From contig JADIYN010000025.1 of assembly GCA_016705335.1 (NCBI GenBank), positions 1 to 64,000 of the forward strand: a stretch of DNA of 64,000 bases. The letters run 5' to 3'. The notes under the pieces are model-generated. The model saw only the letters and a list, made by a program, of their open reading frames with translations, was not told where the DNA came from and did not search any database. Of the stretch, positions 1-8,648 are shown piece by piece; position 1 is the first letter of the stretch; each line of letters starts with the position of its first letter. A program made the translations under genes and the position numbers. This DNA is from Draconibacterium sp. GTDB lineage: Bacteria; Bacteroidota; Bacteroidia; Bacteroidales; Prolixibacteraceae.

Positions 1-2
1 TT

Positions 3-896
3 GATAAAACAGATATTTGGGCTTTTGATGAAGATGCAGGAGAATTGATATCAATGCAAAGTGTAATTTATACTTATACTGAATCGGGAAAAATCGAATC
101 TGCTTCAACAATGTTTAATATGGAGGGAGAAGAAATTTTATACGCAAAAGTCGAATATAATTATGACGGATCAGGGAATTTGACATCAGAAGTTACCTCA
201 GCGTTTAGCTTTTTTACTTTTGAGTTGGAGAATTCTTCACGTTACACTTATCAATACATTTCTCCAGGTAAAGTTTCGGTTACAATTTATTCGAATTGGG
301 TAGAAGGAACATGGTTAGATGATGATAAAACTGAAACTCAATATAATGCAGCCGGTGATGTTTCTTTTGAGATTTATTCAACATGGAATGGCGCTGAATG
401 GATTCAAGATGAAAAAGATGAATACTTATATGGTTCAGCAAATTTCTCAGATGTAATTTATCCAAATTTTTACATGTTGTTCGGAATGATTGAAGAAGTG
501 GAATTAATGTTTAATAAAATAATTACAGGGATGAATTATTATGAAATGATTGATGGAAGTTGGGTTTACAATGGAAAATCAACTTTCTATTATTCATCCG
601 GAACTTCAACTAAAATTGAAGAAACCAAAAATGCACTCTTTTCTGTTTATCCCAATCCGGCTGCGGAATTGGTGAATTTTAAATGGAATGGTAATTTTGA
701 AAAACTTACTCTTGAAATGTACCAGATTACCGGTGCCAAAGTTTTGGAACAAACAGCTTTATCGGGTAAATCGGTTTCTTTATCAAAATTGGAAGACGGC
801 GTTTATTTTTATAAACTTATGAATGGAAAAGAAACAGTTCATTCAGGTAAACTGATAAAACTAAAAATTTCGGGTTATAAAAATGATTTTTTGTGA
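3..896 (+). CDS. T9SS-exported protein, 5'-truncated by the window edge
   Basis: The frame is open from base 3 with no convincing start, so the N-terminus lies outside the window; a TTG at 45 and an ATG at 54 are internal. The visible part is rich in Tyr, Ser, Thr and Trp with repeated short strands of the form YxYxxSG and W.G.W..D, as in secreted beta-rich proteins of this phylum. The last 80 or so residues are a T9SS type A sorting domain: a VYPNPA motif, then YQITGAKV, then LEDGVYFYKL and a lysine-rich end. That domain directs export through the Por/Spr type IX system and is cut off or anchored at the surface. The function of the mature protein is not recognisable. The sorting domain is certain; the cargo identity is unknown. 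Confidence 0.8.
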   Translation, partial: DKTDIWAFDEDAGELISMQSVIYTYTESGKIESASTMFNMEGEEILYAKVEYNYDGSGNLTSEVTSAFSFFTFELENSSRYTYQYISPGKVSVTIYSNWVEGTWLDDDKTETQYNAAGDVSFEIYSTWNGAEWIQDEKDEYLYGSANFSDVIYPNFYMLFGMIEEVELMFNKIITGMNYYEMIDGSWVYNGKSTFYYSSGTSTKIEETKNALFSVYPNPAAELVNFKWNGNFEKLTLEMYQITGAKVLEQTALSGKSVSLSKLEDGVYFYKLMNGKETVHSGKLIKLKISGYKNDFL

Positions 897-943
897 CCTA
901 AAGAAACATAACGAATCATTGGTTTTATTACTAAACCAAAATT

Positions 944-976
944 ATGGGTTGAAATTTTTTCAGCCCATTTTTTTTG
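944..976 (+). terminator. Rho-independent terminator after the T9SS cargo gene
   Basis: An 11-bp stem (944-954 with 958-968, one G-T pair) closes on a 3-base loop and is followed by a T-tract of about eight. It lies 48 bases after the stop codon at 896 and before the S46 peptidase start. Confidence 0.7.
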
Positions 977-1071
977 TCCTGAATTTCATTTTGTTGTCAA
1001 AAGTCATTTGTACTGCGTTTTTTTCTACTTCTTTTGAACTTTTAAATTTTGAATCATCAATAAAAACCAAA

Positions 1072-3222
1072 ATGATAAGAAAATCAGTTTTACTAATTGT
1101 CGCGATTAGTTTTTTTATATTAAAGCTGGCTGCAAAAGAGGGAATGTGGATTCCCATTTTGCTCGAAAAATACAATATTGCTGAAATGCAGCAAATGGGG
1201 TTTAAACTTTCGGCAGACGACATTTACGATGTAAACCACGCCAGCATGAAAGATGCTATAGTAATTTTTGGTGGAGGTTGTACCGGCGAATTGATTTCAG
1301 ACGAAGGCTTGCGCATTACAAATCATCATTGTGGTTATCGGCAAATACAGTCGCACAGCACTTTGGAGCATGATTATCTGACTGATGGATTTTGGGCTAT
1401 GAGCAAAACCGATGAACTGCAAAATCCTGGTTTAACGGTAAGTTTTCTTGAATATATGGAAGATGTAAGCGAAAAGGTTTTTAAAAATACAGAAGGACTT
1501 TCAAATGAAGAGAAAGAAAAAATAATTGAAAGAAACTCAGCTGAAATTAAAAAACAGGCTTCGGAAAACGGAAAATACAGTGCCCAGATAAAACCGTTAT
1601 TTTACGGAAACCAGTATTTTCTATATGTCTATAAAATTTACAAAGATGTACGTTTGGTAGGCGCACCGCCTTCGTCAATCGGTAAATTTGGCGGTGATAC
1701 CGACAACTGGATGTGGCCGCGACATACAGGCGATTTTTCAATTTTCAGGATTTATGCCGATGCAAACAACGAACCTGCTGAATATTCGCCAAACAATGTT
1801 CCATTCAAACCGAAAAAATATTTTCCAATTTCGCTTAAAGGTGTTAATCCGGAAGATTTTACAATGGTTTTTGGATATCCGGGAAGTACACAGCAATTCA
1901 TTACTTCGAATGAAGTTGATATAATTATGAGACAGCGCGATCCTGACAGAATTAAAATCAGGGACAAAAAACTGGAGATAATTGGCGCTGATATGGAAGC
2001 TGATCCAGGCGTGCGGATTCAATATTCGGCTAAATATCAAGGAATAAGCAATGCCTGGAAAAAATGGCAGGGCGAAATGCTGGGGTTGAAACGACTAAAT
2101 GCTGTTGATGAAAAAATTGAATTTGAAGAAGCATTTAAAAACTGGGCTATTGAAAACAATACCTGGGAAACAAAATATAAAGCGGTTTTTGAAAACTTCG
2201 ATGCCATTTTTAAAGAATACGCTCCATATATTAAAGCCTCCGACTATTATTCTGAAATAGTTTTACGTGGAATCGAAATTTTCAGTTTAGCTGAAAGATC
2301 AAGCGCCGTAATTAATAAAATTGAAAACAAAAAAACCGATAATTTAGTTGATCAGATTGGAAATATGATAAAAAGTATGCCAGATTTTTATAAGGATTTC
2401 AACCAACCAACAGACGAAAAACTATTTACAGAATTGCTCCCAGTTTTAATGTTTGATATCGATAAACAATTCTTACCCAATGATTTTCAGGAGTTGATGG
2501 AAAAAAACGATATTGAAAAGTTATTGAACAAAGTTTATAAGAAATCTATTCTCACAAATCAGCAGAAACTAAATAATGTTCTTCATGCCGAACGGGAAAA
2601 AGTACTGAAAGATTTGCGGAACGACCCGTTGATTAAACTTTACAAAAGCTTGAGTTTTCATTATGAGGTAAATATTAAACCTGTTGTCGATTCATTAAAT
2701 AAACAGATTGAAAAGAACATGCAGATTTATATGGCAGGCATCATGGAAATGAAAAAAAATCAGCCACTTTATGCTGATGCAAATCTTACTTTACGTGTAA
2801 CCTACGGAAAAGTTGAAGGATACAAACCTTTGGATGGAGTGATTTATAAATATTACACAACATTATCAGGAATTATTGAAAAAGATAATCCTGAAATTTA
2901 TGATTACGATGTACCCGACCGCTTAAAGGAATTGTATGAAAAAAAGGATTTTGGAAGATATCAGGTAAATGGCGATGTTCCGGTTTGTTTTACTGCATCA
3001 AACCATACTTCGGGCGGAAATTCCGGTAGTCCGGTTGTAAATGCTACCGGCGAACTGATTGGAATAAACTTCGACCGTGTTTGGGAAGGAACAATGAGCG
3101 ACATAATGTTCGATCCCGAAATGTGCCGGAATATTTCGCTAGATATTCGTTACGCACTCTTTATTATCGACAAATTTGCCGGCGCCGGTTATTTACTTGA
3201 TGAGATGGAGATTGTGGAGTAA
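1072..3222 (+). CDS. S46 family dipeptidyl-peptidase, DPP11-like
   Basis: Serine exopeptidase that releases dipeptides from peptide N-termini in the periplasm, part of amino-acid uptake in asaccharolytic Bacteroidota. The open frame begins at 883, but I start at ATG 1072: it gives 716 residues (family about 710-720) and puts a signal peptide (MIRKS, then a hydrophobic run to about residue 20) at the N-terminus. The catalytic His is in NHHCG (His85). The likely Asp is in RHTGDF (Asp221), and the Ser is in GGNSGSP (Ser651). Eighteen residues after the Ser is an Arg (Arg669, in FDRVWEG), the same spacing as Ser655/Arg673 of Porphyromonas gingivalis DPP11. There this Arg gives preference for Asp/Glu at P1, whereas DPP7 has Gly. 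I therefore infer DPP11-type specificity. The frame is intact. Confidence 0.93.
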   Translation: MIRKSVLLIVAISFFILKLAAKEGMWIPILLEKYNIAEMQQMGFKLSADDIYDVNHASMKDAIVIFGGGCTGELISDEGLRITNHHCGYRQIQSHSTLEHDYLTDGFWAMSKTDELQNPGLTVSFLEYMEDVSEKVFKNTEGLSNEEKEKIIERNSAEIKKQASENGKYSAQIKPLFYGNQYFLYVYKIYKDVRLVGAPPSSIGKFGGDTDNWMWPRHTGDFSIFRIYADANNEPAEYSPNNVPFKPKKYFPISLKGVNPEDFTMVFGYPGSTQQFITSNEVDIIMRQRDPDRIKIRDKKLEIIGADMEADPGVRIQYSAKYQGISNAWKKWQGEMLGLKRLNAVDEKIEFEEAFKNWAIENNTWETKYKAVFENFDAIFKEYAPYIKASDYYSEIVLRGIEIFSLAERSSAVINKIENKKTDNLVDQIGNMIKSMPDFYKDFNQPTDEKLFTELLPVLMFDIDKQFLPNDFQELMEKNDIEKLLNKVYKKSILTNQQKLNNVLHAEREKVLKDLRNDPLIKLYKSLSFHYEVNIKPVVDSLNKQIEKNMQIYMAGIMEMKKNQPLYADANLTLRVTYGKVEGYKPLDGVIYKYYTTLSGIIEKDNPEIYDYDVPDRLKELYEKKDFGRYQVNGDVPVCFTASNHTSGGNSGSPVVNATGELIGINFDRVWEGTMSDIMFDPEMCRNISLDIRYALFIIDKFAGAGYLLDEMEIVE

Positions 3223-3230
3223 GAATTCAG

Positions 3231-3272
3231 TTTAGAGTTTAGAGTTTAGAGTTTAAAGTTCAAAGTTCAGAG
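3231..3272. repeat. Heptamer tandem repeat (TTTAGAG/TTCAAAG family)
   Basis: Six consecutive 7-bp units: three TTTAGAG, then TTTAAAG, TTCAAAG and TTCAGAG. It lies between convergent genes. The same heptamer family recurs at 19375-19402. Confidence 0.75.
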
Positions 3273-3343
3273 TTCCATATAGAATTTACTTTTTACCTTT
3301 TACTTTTCCTTCCGACTTCCGACTTCGGACTTTCTTCCCTTTT

Positions 3344-4321
3344 CTACTTCCCAAAAACATAAATTACCGATAATTGCTGTTGCTGGTTTAATTCTTCCCA
3401 GTCGATAATATGGAATGAAAGGTTGAAAGTGGCTTTAACTTTTTCATGGTTGATAAAATACCAGATAACGTCAGTTCGCGAGTAATTTTTTGCCCTGTAA
3501 AAAAGATCACCGTAAGCAAACTGATGATTTCCACCCGATTTCAAAATAGATTTAACGCCAAAGTTTTTGTATTTTCCTTTTGCTTCAACAAATAAACCAA
3601 AGGCATTTTGAAAATCATCGATTACACTGCGCTGGCGGAAAGACGAACCCAAAACACCCGCTTTAAAATAACCCTGAAATTTAGCATCTTCAGAAGTTCT
3701 TATTCCGGCTTGTACGGCAAAACCAAAGTAATCCTCAATATGATCCGAAGGAGATTTAATGCTGGGAACAGCGTGATGAGTCAATACAATATAGTTTTGT
3801 AGAAAAAGGTTATTTGCGAAAATTTCTCCAGATGAGCCCGCTGTAAAAATTTCACTCACCACTTCAGTTTGTCTTCCGATCCAGTCAACAAACCCATTCT
3901 GGTGGCCCCATTCCCATTGCAATTCACCAAACATACCTTCAATATTTGGGCGGAAATACAAAAGTGTGTCAGTTAACATGGCAAGCGGAAAATCAATTTT
4001 ATCTCTTCTCGGAAATGCTCCAAAAAGAAACTCATTTCGTTCGTTTTGGAACTGGTAATACATTGTGAGTTTTGGCTTTTGTGCATCAATGTCGCTGCCA
4101 AATTCAAGCAACTGACTTAAACCCACGCGTAACCTGTGATTATCAAACTTAACTCCGGTTTCAAATGCACCGCGTGTGCCCAAAATCGTTTGCGGATAAG
4201 CTCCATCGTAGAAATATTCACGGTTATCTCCAATTCCTTCAAACAAAACCTTGTATTCAAAATCCTGCGATTTCACTGCAATTGACAAACAAAGGAAAAG
4301 GATAATAGTAAGTTTCTTCAT
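3344..4321 (-). CDS. Hypothetical outer-membrane beta-barrel protein
   Basis: 325 residues with a clear signal peptide (MKKLTIILFLCLSIAV, cleavage near KSQ). The rest alternates hydrophobic and polar residues in short strands with many Tyr, Phe and Trp and ends in a strand (LSVIYVFGK), as expected for an outer-membrane barrel. No catalytic motif is visible. I do not recognise the family. It converges on the S46 peptidase and has its own upstream region, so it is probably a single-gene unit. The barrel assignment is inference from composition and strand pattern. Confidence 0.6.
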   Translation of the reverse strand: MKKLTIILFLCLSIAVKSQDFEYKVLFEGIGDNREYFYDGAYPQTILGTRGAFETGVKFDNHRLRVGLSQLLEFGSDIDAQKPKLTMYYQFQNERNEFLFGAFPRRDKIDFPLAMLTDTLLYFRPNIEGMFGELQWEWGHQNGFVDWIGRQTEVVSEIFTAGSSGEIFANNLFLQNYIVLTHHAVPSIKSPSDHIEDYFGFAVQAGIRTSEDAKFQGYFKAGVLGSSFRQRSVIDDFQNAFGLFVEAKGKYKNFGVKSILKSGGNHQFAYGDLFYRAKNYSRTDVIWYFINHEKVKATFNLSFHIIDWEELNQQQQLSVIYVFGK

Positions 4322-4545
4322 TTTTTGATATTTCAGCCGCGAAAGTAATAAATCATTCGGGAATTGAATATTAAAAAAATGACGGATGGTTTTAACTTCT
4401 GAAATCTGTTGACTTTCGAATTTAACAACTTGATTTCATAAGTTTTTTGTTCTGTTTTGAATCAAATTTCGATATTTTGACGTTTTAAAAACTGAGGATA
4501 ATATTAAGTTGAAAATAATTCTGAATGAGTAATAGTATCAGAAGT

Positions 4546-4574
4546 TTTGCCGACGGTTTATTCATGTATTTTTG
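4546..4574 (+). promoter_or_regulatory. Bacteroidota-type promoter for the thioredoxin-like gene
   Basis: TTTG at 4546-4549, 17 bases, then TATTTTTG at 4567-4574, a perfect match to TAnnTTTG. The ATG at 4596 would have a leader of about 15 bases. The TTG at 4572 lies inside the -7 box, which argues against using it as the start. Confidence 0.6.
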
Positions 4575-4595
4575 AAGCTGAAAAAACTAAAGATC

Positions 4596-5075
4596 ATGAC
4601 CAGAAGAATCATATTATGGATAGTTTTTGGAGGAATGGCTGTTTTAATGGTTATTGGTTTTATAATGAAAGACAGCATGAACAGGTATATTTCAGGATTA
4701 ATGAAACTTGAAGTAACTCCTGATATTGAACATGTTGGAAAAACAATGGTTGATTCGTTATATAATTATTCGAAAAATGGCCAGGCATATGAAGTTACTT
4801 TGCTCGAATTTGGTTCAACAGGTTGTGTTATTTGTAAAAAAATGGAACCTGTTCTTGACGAAATACGCAGCAACGAAAAAATAAATACAAACGTGGTTTT
4901 TCTGCATATTATGAAACAGGAAAATTTGCCATTAATGAAATATTATGGCATTTCGGCGGTACCTATGCAAATTTTGCTCGATAAGGAAGGAAATGAATTT
5001 TTCAGGAATTATGGTTTTATTTCGGCTGATGAATTGATTGGAAAAGCGCTTGAAAAAGGTAACAAACAAACATAA
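4596..5075 (+). CDS. Membrane-anchored thioredoxin-like protein
   Basis: 159 residues from ATG 4596. An N-terminal membrane anchor (residues 4-24) is followed by a thioredoxin fold carrying a CVIC active-site pair (Cys77, Cys80) and a typical cis-proline segment (SAVPMQ). It probably acts as a periplasm-facing thiol-disulfide reductase or oxidase. The CxxC is preceded by FGSTG rather than the usual WAxW, so it is not a standard TrxA. The gene stands alone with its own promoter, and its partner is not evident from context. An alternative in-frame TTG at 4572 would add eight residues but overlaps the promoter. Confidence 0.8.
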   Translation: MTRRIILWIVFGGMAVLMVIGFIMKDSMNRYISGLMKLEVTPDIEHVGKTMVDSLYNYSKNGQAYEVTLLEFGSTGCVICKKMEPVLDEIRSNEKINTNVVFLHIMKQENLPLMKYYGISAVPMQILLDKEGNEFFRNYGFISADELIGKALEKGNKQT

Positions 5076-5155
5076 ACTGCTTTCACAAAATCTTCTTTTA
5101 TAGAAATAAGTAATTATTGTTTTTCGAAATTCCAGATAATTCAGATTTTCGAAAT

Positions 5156-6095
5156 TTAATGACCGTCAATTCCATACAACATTAAAAACGAGTGCATCAG
5201 TATTTTATGGATTTCGGTTAAATATTCGTTTACAGCTTTTGTACTTCCCGGAAGTGAAAAAACGAGCGTGTTGTTTTTTACTCCTGCCAGCGATCTGCTC
5301 AACAGTGCATTTGGTTTTTCAGTGCCGTATTTTATTCTGATCAGGTCCATTATTCCGGGGATTTCCAAATCAATAAATTGTTTAATAATTTCCGGTGCAA
5401 TATCGCGCGGACCAATTCCTGTGCTGCCGGTTGTATAAATTATATCGAAATTATCATCAACTGCCTGTTGAAGTTCTTTTTCAAGAAGTTCTTTTTCATC
5501 GGGAATTACAACCCGTTTTGTTTCGCACAAATAATTTTGGGTTTGAAACCAGTCTTTTGAAAGTTTTTCTATTAACGGTCCGCTTTTGTCCTCGTAAATT
5601 CCTTCGAAAGCGCGGTCACTCAAGGTAATAACTTTTATTTTGAAAATTTTTGGAATGTGCGTCAGTTCATCATTTACATTTAAGCTTGCCTGGTTTAATA
5701 ACCCTGCAAAAAATCCCTTCTTTTGGCATCACACAATTTCCTGTTTGCTGAAATATTTCGCAGTTTGTGCCGTGGCATTTTTTCCCGATTTGTGTAACCT
5801 CCAATTCAATTTCGGAAGTTACAAATTTGTCGAATGGTTTGGTTTTATGAATAGCAAGACCCTGTGTGGTAATGTTTTCAGCAAATTCACCAAACCCGAT
5901 TTTTCGTCCCAGTTCACTTTCAAAACTTAAAATACTTTCCTCTGCAAGTAAACTAACCTGCCGGTGCCATTTTCCGGCGTGAGCATCGCCTTCAATGCCC
6001 AGAGGTGTAAGCGTAATCTGTTTGCGCGGAGTTTTTATCGTCCCCTTTTTTTCTGAAATATTCAGCGATTTTATGATGCAGGTTGAATTTGTCAT
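5156..6095 (-). CDS. MOSC-MogA fusion protein, split by one frameshift
   Basis: Last gene of the Mo-cofactor operon. The first part (6095-5670, 141 residues) is a MOSC domain (GDAHAGKWHRQVS, GEFAENITT, MPKEGIFCRV), a sulfur-carrier or Mo-cofactor-binding fold. Its frame stops at GKLKCK. In the frame one base over, the text continues as KLNVNDELTH and then KVITLSDRAFEG, the start of a MogA/MoaB domain. That domain runs to 5156 with TTGSTGIGPRD and SLPGSTKAV, the molybdopterin-binding motifs of MogA (molybdopterin adenylyltransferase). The second part has no in-frame ATG; the only early start would be TTG 5623, which removes the first strand. I recall MOSC-MogA fusions in related bacteria, so one extra base near 5675 is the simplest explanation. 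Confidence 0.85.
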
Positions 6096-6233
6096 GTCAG
6101 ATTTTGTTAATTGTTGTTGCTGGATTCTGGATAGTTTATACTGTATGCTCGATTCCTGATACTCGATTTTTGATTCTATATTCTTGGCACTTATTTTTAT
6201 ACTTTCTGCTCTCTGCCCTCTGCTCCCTGCTTC

Positions 6234-6686
6234 TCAAATATCTGTTTTTTCCTTTAAATCAAGTTTTATGTTGCTTAAAATCATTTGTTTGTCAACTGCT
6301 TTACACATGTCGTAAATGGTTAGCAATGCAATATTAACAGCGGTCAATGCTTCCATTTCAACGCCGGTTTGACCATTACATTTGACCATACTTTCAACAA
6401 AAATCCCATTTTCTTCTACCGAAGTTTTTACTTCAACTTTTGTAAGCAACAAGGTGTGGCACAACGGAATTAAGCGCGAAGTTTCTTTGGCAGCCTGAAT
6501 TCCGGCAATTTCGGCAATGGTTAAAACATCGCCTTTTTTAATCAGGTTTTCATTAATTAATTTAAGCGTTTCAGGTTGCAGCTGAATAAAACCCGAAGCT
6601 TTTGCAACCCGGTTTTGTTCGGGTTTGTTGCCAACGTCAACCATATTTGCTTTTCCTTCGTAATTAATATGTGATAATTTGTCCAT
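6234..6686 (-). CDS. moaC: Cyclic pyranopterin monophosphate synthase MoaC
   Basis: Converts the MoaA product 3',8-cyclo-GTP to cyclic pyranopterin monophosphate, the second half of the first Mo-cofactor step. 150 residues, close to the family norm of about 160. Motifs: MVDVGNK, the KKGDVLTIAEIAGIQAAK helix, RLIPLCH, and the catalytic TGVEMEALTAV...DMCKAVDK block. The Shine-Dalgarno AGGAGG lies inside the last codons of moaA and the two genes are three bases apart, so translation is probably coupled. A 138-base gap follows before the MOSC-MogA gene, filled with loosely repeated GATTC/GATACTCGA text. Confidence 0.96.
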   Translation of the reverse strand: MDKLSHINYEGKANMVDVGNKPEQNRVAKASGFIQLQPETLKLINENLIKKGDVLTIAEIAGIQAAKETSRLIPLCHTLLLTKVEVKTSVEENGIFVESMVKCNGQTGVEMEALTAVNIALLTIYDMCKAVDKQMILSNIKLDLKEKTDI

Positions 6687-6689
6687 TTT

Positions 6690-7496
6690 TTATCCTCCTA
6701 TATTTGAAAATTCATGTGATTCTGTTCCAATTCCTTTTTCAGGTTTTAAGTTCACTGCCCTGCGGAAAGCTTCTGTAATTCCCAGTTCCCGCACGTTAAA
6801 ACGAAGTTCGGAATGCAAACACGGAACAATAAATCCGTCGGCAGTTAACCGAAGCCGGTTGCAGATTTCACAAATTCCACCTTTTCCACCTTCAACTGCA
6901 TCAAACTCACCTGTTTTTAAATTCATTTGACGGATAAACCGAAGTTGCAGATTTTTCATTTCACAAAATTCTCTGACCTCTGTTTCATCTTCTTCGTTTT
7001 CGCCCGCAATGCGTACAAAGTTTATTTTTACCGGAATAAGCCTGGCCGCAATTGCTGCATCAATTCCTCTCAAAACATCTTCAACATTTCCAAAGCGTGT
7101 TATTTTTTTGAATTTTTCGGGGTTCAATGTATCCAGACTTATATTAACCCGATTCAAACCAGCTTCTTTTAATTGAGTTGCAAAAAGTGGCAAATAAACG
7201 CCGTTCGTTGTTAATCCAATATCTTCAATGCCTTCAATTTCGGCAATCATTTTAACGAGTTTTGGTAAATCTTTCCGCACCAAAGGTTCGCCACCGGTGA
7301 GACGAATTTTTTTCAAACCCAGTTGAACGCCAGCTTTTACAATCTCTGCAATTTCATTGAACGACATAATATCTTCATGTCTTTTTAGCGGCACTCCTTC
7401 TGCCGGCATGCAATAAGTACAGCGGAAATTGCACCTGTCGGTTACCGAAATCCGCAGGTAATTTATCGGTCGGTTATAAGGGTCTAACATAAACAA
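6690..7496 (-). CDS. moaA: GTP 3',8-cyclase MoaA, compact form
   Basis: Radical-SAM enzyme that starts Mo-cofactor synthesis from GTP. The N-terminal cluster motif is CNFRCTYC with the LTGGEPLVR SAM motif. The second cluster is CEICNRLRLTADGFIVPC (C-x2-C-x13-C), with the Arg residues that bind GTP. The protein ends in Gly-Gly, the tail that reaches the active site in MoaA. At 268 residues it is about 55 shorter than usual; the missing part lies between LRFIRQM and the second cluster, where 13 or so residues replace a longer segment. The start may be ATG 7496 or ATG 7490; both overlap the end of moeA. Confidence 0.93.
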   Translation of the reverse strand: MFMLDPYNRPINYLRISVTDRCNFRCTYCMPAEGVPLKRHEDIMSFNEIAEIVKAGVQLGLKKIRLTGGEPLVRKDLPKLVKMIAEIEGIEDIGLTTNGVYLPLFATQLKEAGLNRVNISLDTLNPEKFKKITRFGNVEDVLRGIDAAIAARLIPVKINFVRIAGENEEDETEVREFCEMKNLQLRFIRQMNLKTGEFDAVEGGKGGICEICNRLRLTADGFIVPCLHSELRFNVRELGITEAFRRAVNLKPEKGIGTESHEFSNIGG

Positions 7497-8646
7497 GTTC
7501 TCCTTTCATAATTTCATTTTGTCCTGTCTGTATTTCCATTAATGCGTTTGCAAAAACAAGTGCATTTATATGTGCTGATCCGTTAAACGGAATTGCTTCT
7601 ATCAAACCACTTTCGTTAATGATCACGGGTTTCAGGATTACCCGATCGGCATTTCTTTGTTTAAAATCGAATGTCAATGGTGCTTTTATTCTGAAAGGTT
7701 GATATTTGGCGCCCAAAAGCTTGTAAATTACAGGTTTTGCTATCATTTCGAATTGCACCAAGGATGAAACTGGATTACCGGATAAACCGAAGCAATATTT
7801 TTTTCCTTTTTGTGAAAAAGTCATCGGGTTGCCGGGTTTAATACCTGTGCGATCCCATAAAACATTGAATCCCTGGCTTTTTAAAATCTCAGGAATAAAA
7901 TCGAAATCGCCAACTGATGCTCCACCAGTAAAAATTACATAATCACTCATTTCAAAAGTTTTGTTGAAAAGTTGGGTAAGGCTTTCGTAATCGTCTTTTG
8001 CAAGTCCAACGTAATTTACATCGAGATTCATTTTCTTAAGTTGTGAAATTACCTGGCTGGCATTACTGTTTCTGATTTTACCATTTTCAGGTTTTTCGTT
8101 TGGTTCAACCAATTCGCTGCCTGTGGCAATGAGTGAGATTTTAGGAAGTGCTGAAACTTTTATTTTTACCTTCCCAACACCGGCAAACACCGCCATTTGT
8201 GAAACATTAACTATTGTTCCTTTTTTGATTAGCAGTTCTCCCTTTTTGTAATCTTCTCCCTTGTAACAAATGTTTTTTAGCGTACCCGGATTTGTGCATC
8301 GAACATAATTTTCTCCGGTATTTTCTGATTCTTCCACTTTAAAAACACAGTCACACCCATCAGGAATCGATGCACCTGTCATTATTTTTGAACACTGGTT
8401 TTTGCCAACTTTTTTTGTGGCAATCATTCCAGCCTGAATAACTTCCAGCACTTCGAGTTCATTTCCAATATCTTCCAAATGGCAGGCAAACCCGTCCATT
8501 GCCGATTTATGAAAAGGCGGCATATCGGCATCTGCAAATATATCTTCCTGCAAAATCCTGTTAAATGCATTCAATTCAATCTCTTCAATGTTAAAATCAG
8601 TTGGCAGGGTATTTATTATTTCAAGTATTTCTTCAAATTTTCCCAT
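7474..8646 (-). CDS. moeA: Molybdopterin molybdenumtransferase MoeA
   Basis: Inserts molybdate into adenylylated molybdopterin. 390 residues. Motifs in order: PPFHKSAMDGFA, IMTGASIPDGCD, the domain III core GSELVEPNEKPENGKIRNSN, TGGASVGDFD, IKPGNPM and GLSGNPVSS. I start at ATG 8646; a GTG at 8652 overlapping the mobB stop (GTGA) would add two residues. It overlaps moaA by 17-23 bases, so the cluster is tightly coupled. Confidence 0.95.
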   Translation of the reverse strand: MGKFEEILEIINTLPTDFNIEEIELNAFNRILQEDIFADADMPPFHKSAMDGFACHLEDIGNELEVLEVIQAGMIATKKVGKNQCSKIMTGASIPDGCDCVFKVEESENTGENYVRCTNPGTLKNICYKGEDYKKGELLIKKGTIVNVSQMAVFAGVGKVKIKVSALPKISLIATGSELVEPNEKPENGKIRNSNASQVISQLKKMNLDVNYVGLAKDDYESLTQLFNKTFEMSDYVIFTGGASVGDFDFIPEILKSQGFNVLWDRTGIKPGNPMTFSQKGKKYCFGLSGNPVSSLVQFEMIAKPVIYKLLGAKYQPFRIKAPLTFDFKQRNADRVILKPVIINESGLIEAIPFNGSAHINALVFANALMEIQTGQNEIMKGELVYVRPL

Positions 8647-8648
8647 AA

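Noticed and set aside
883..1071. A longer S46 peptidase starting at 883
   Set aside because: It would add 63 residues ahead of the signal peptide, cross a terminator and overlap the previous stop. ATG 1072 gives the family length.
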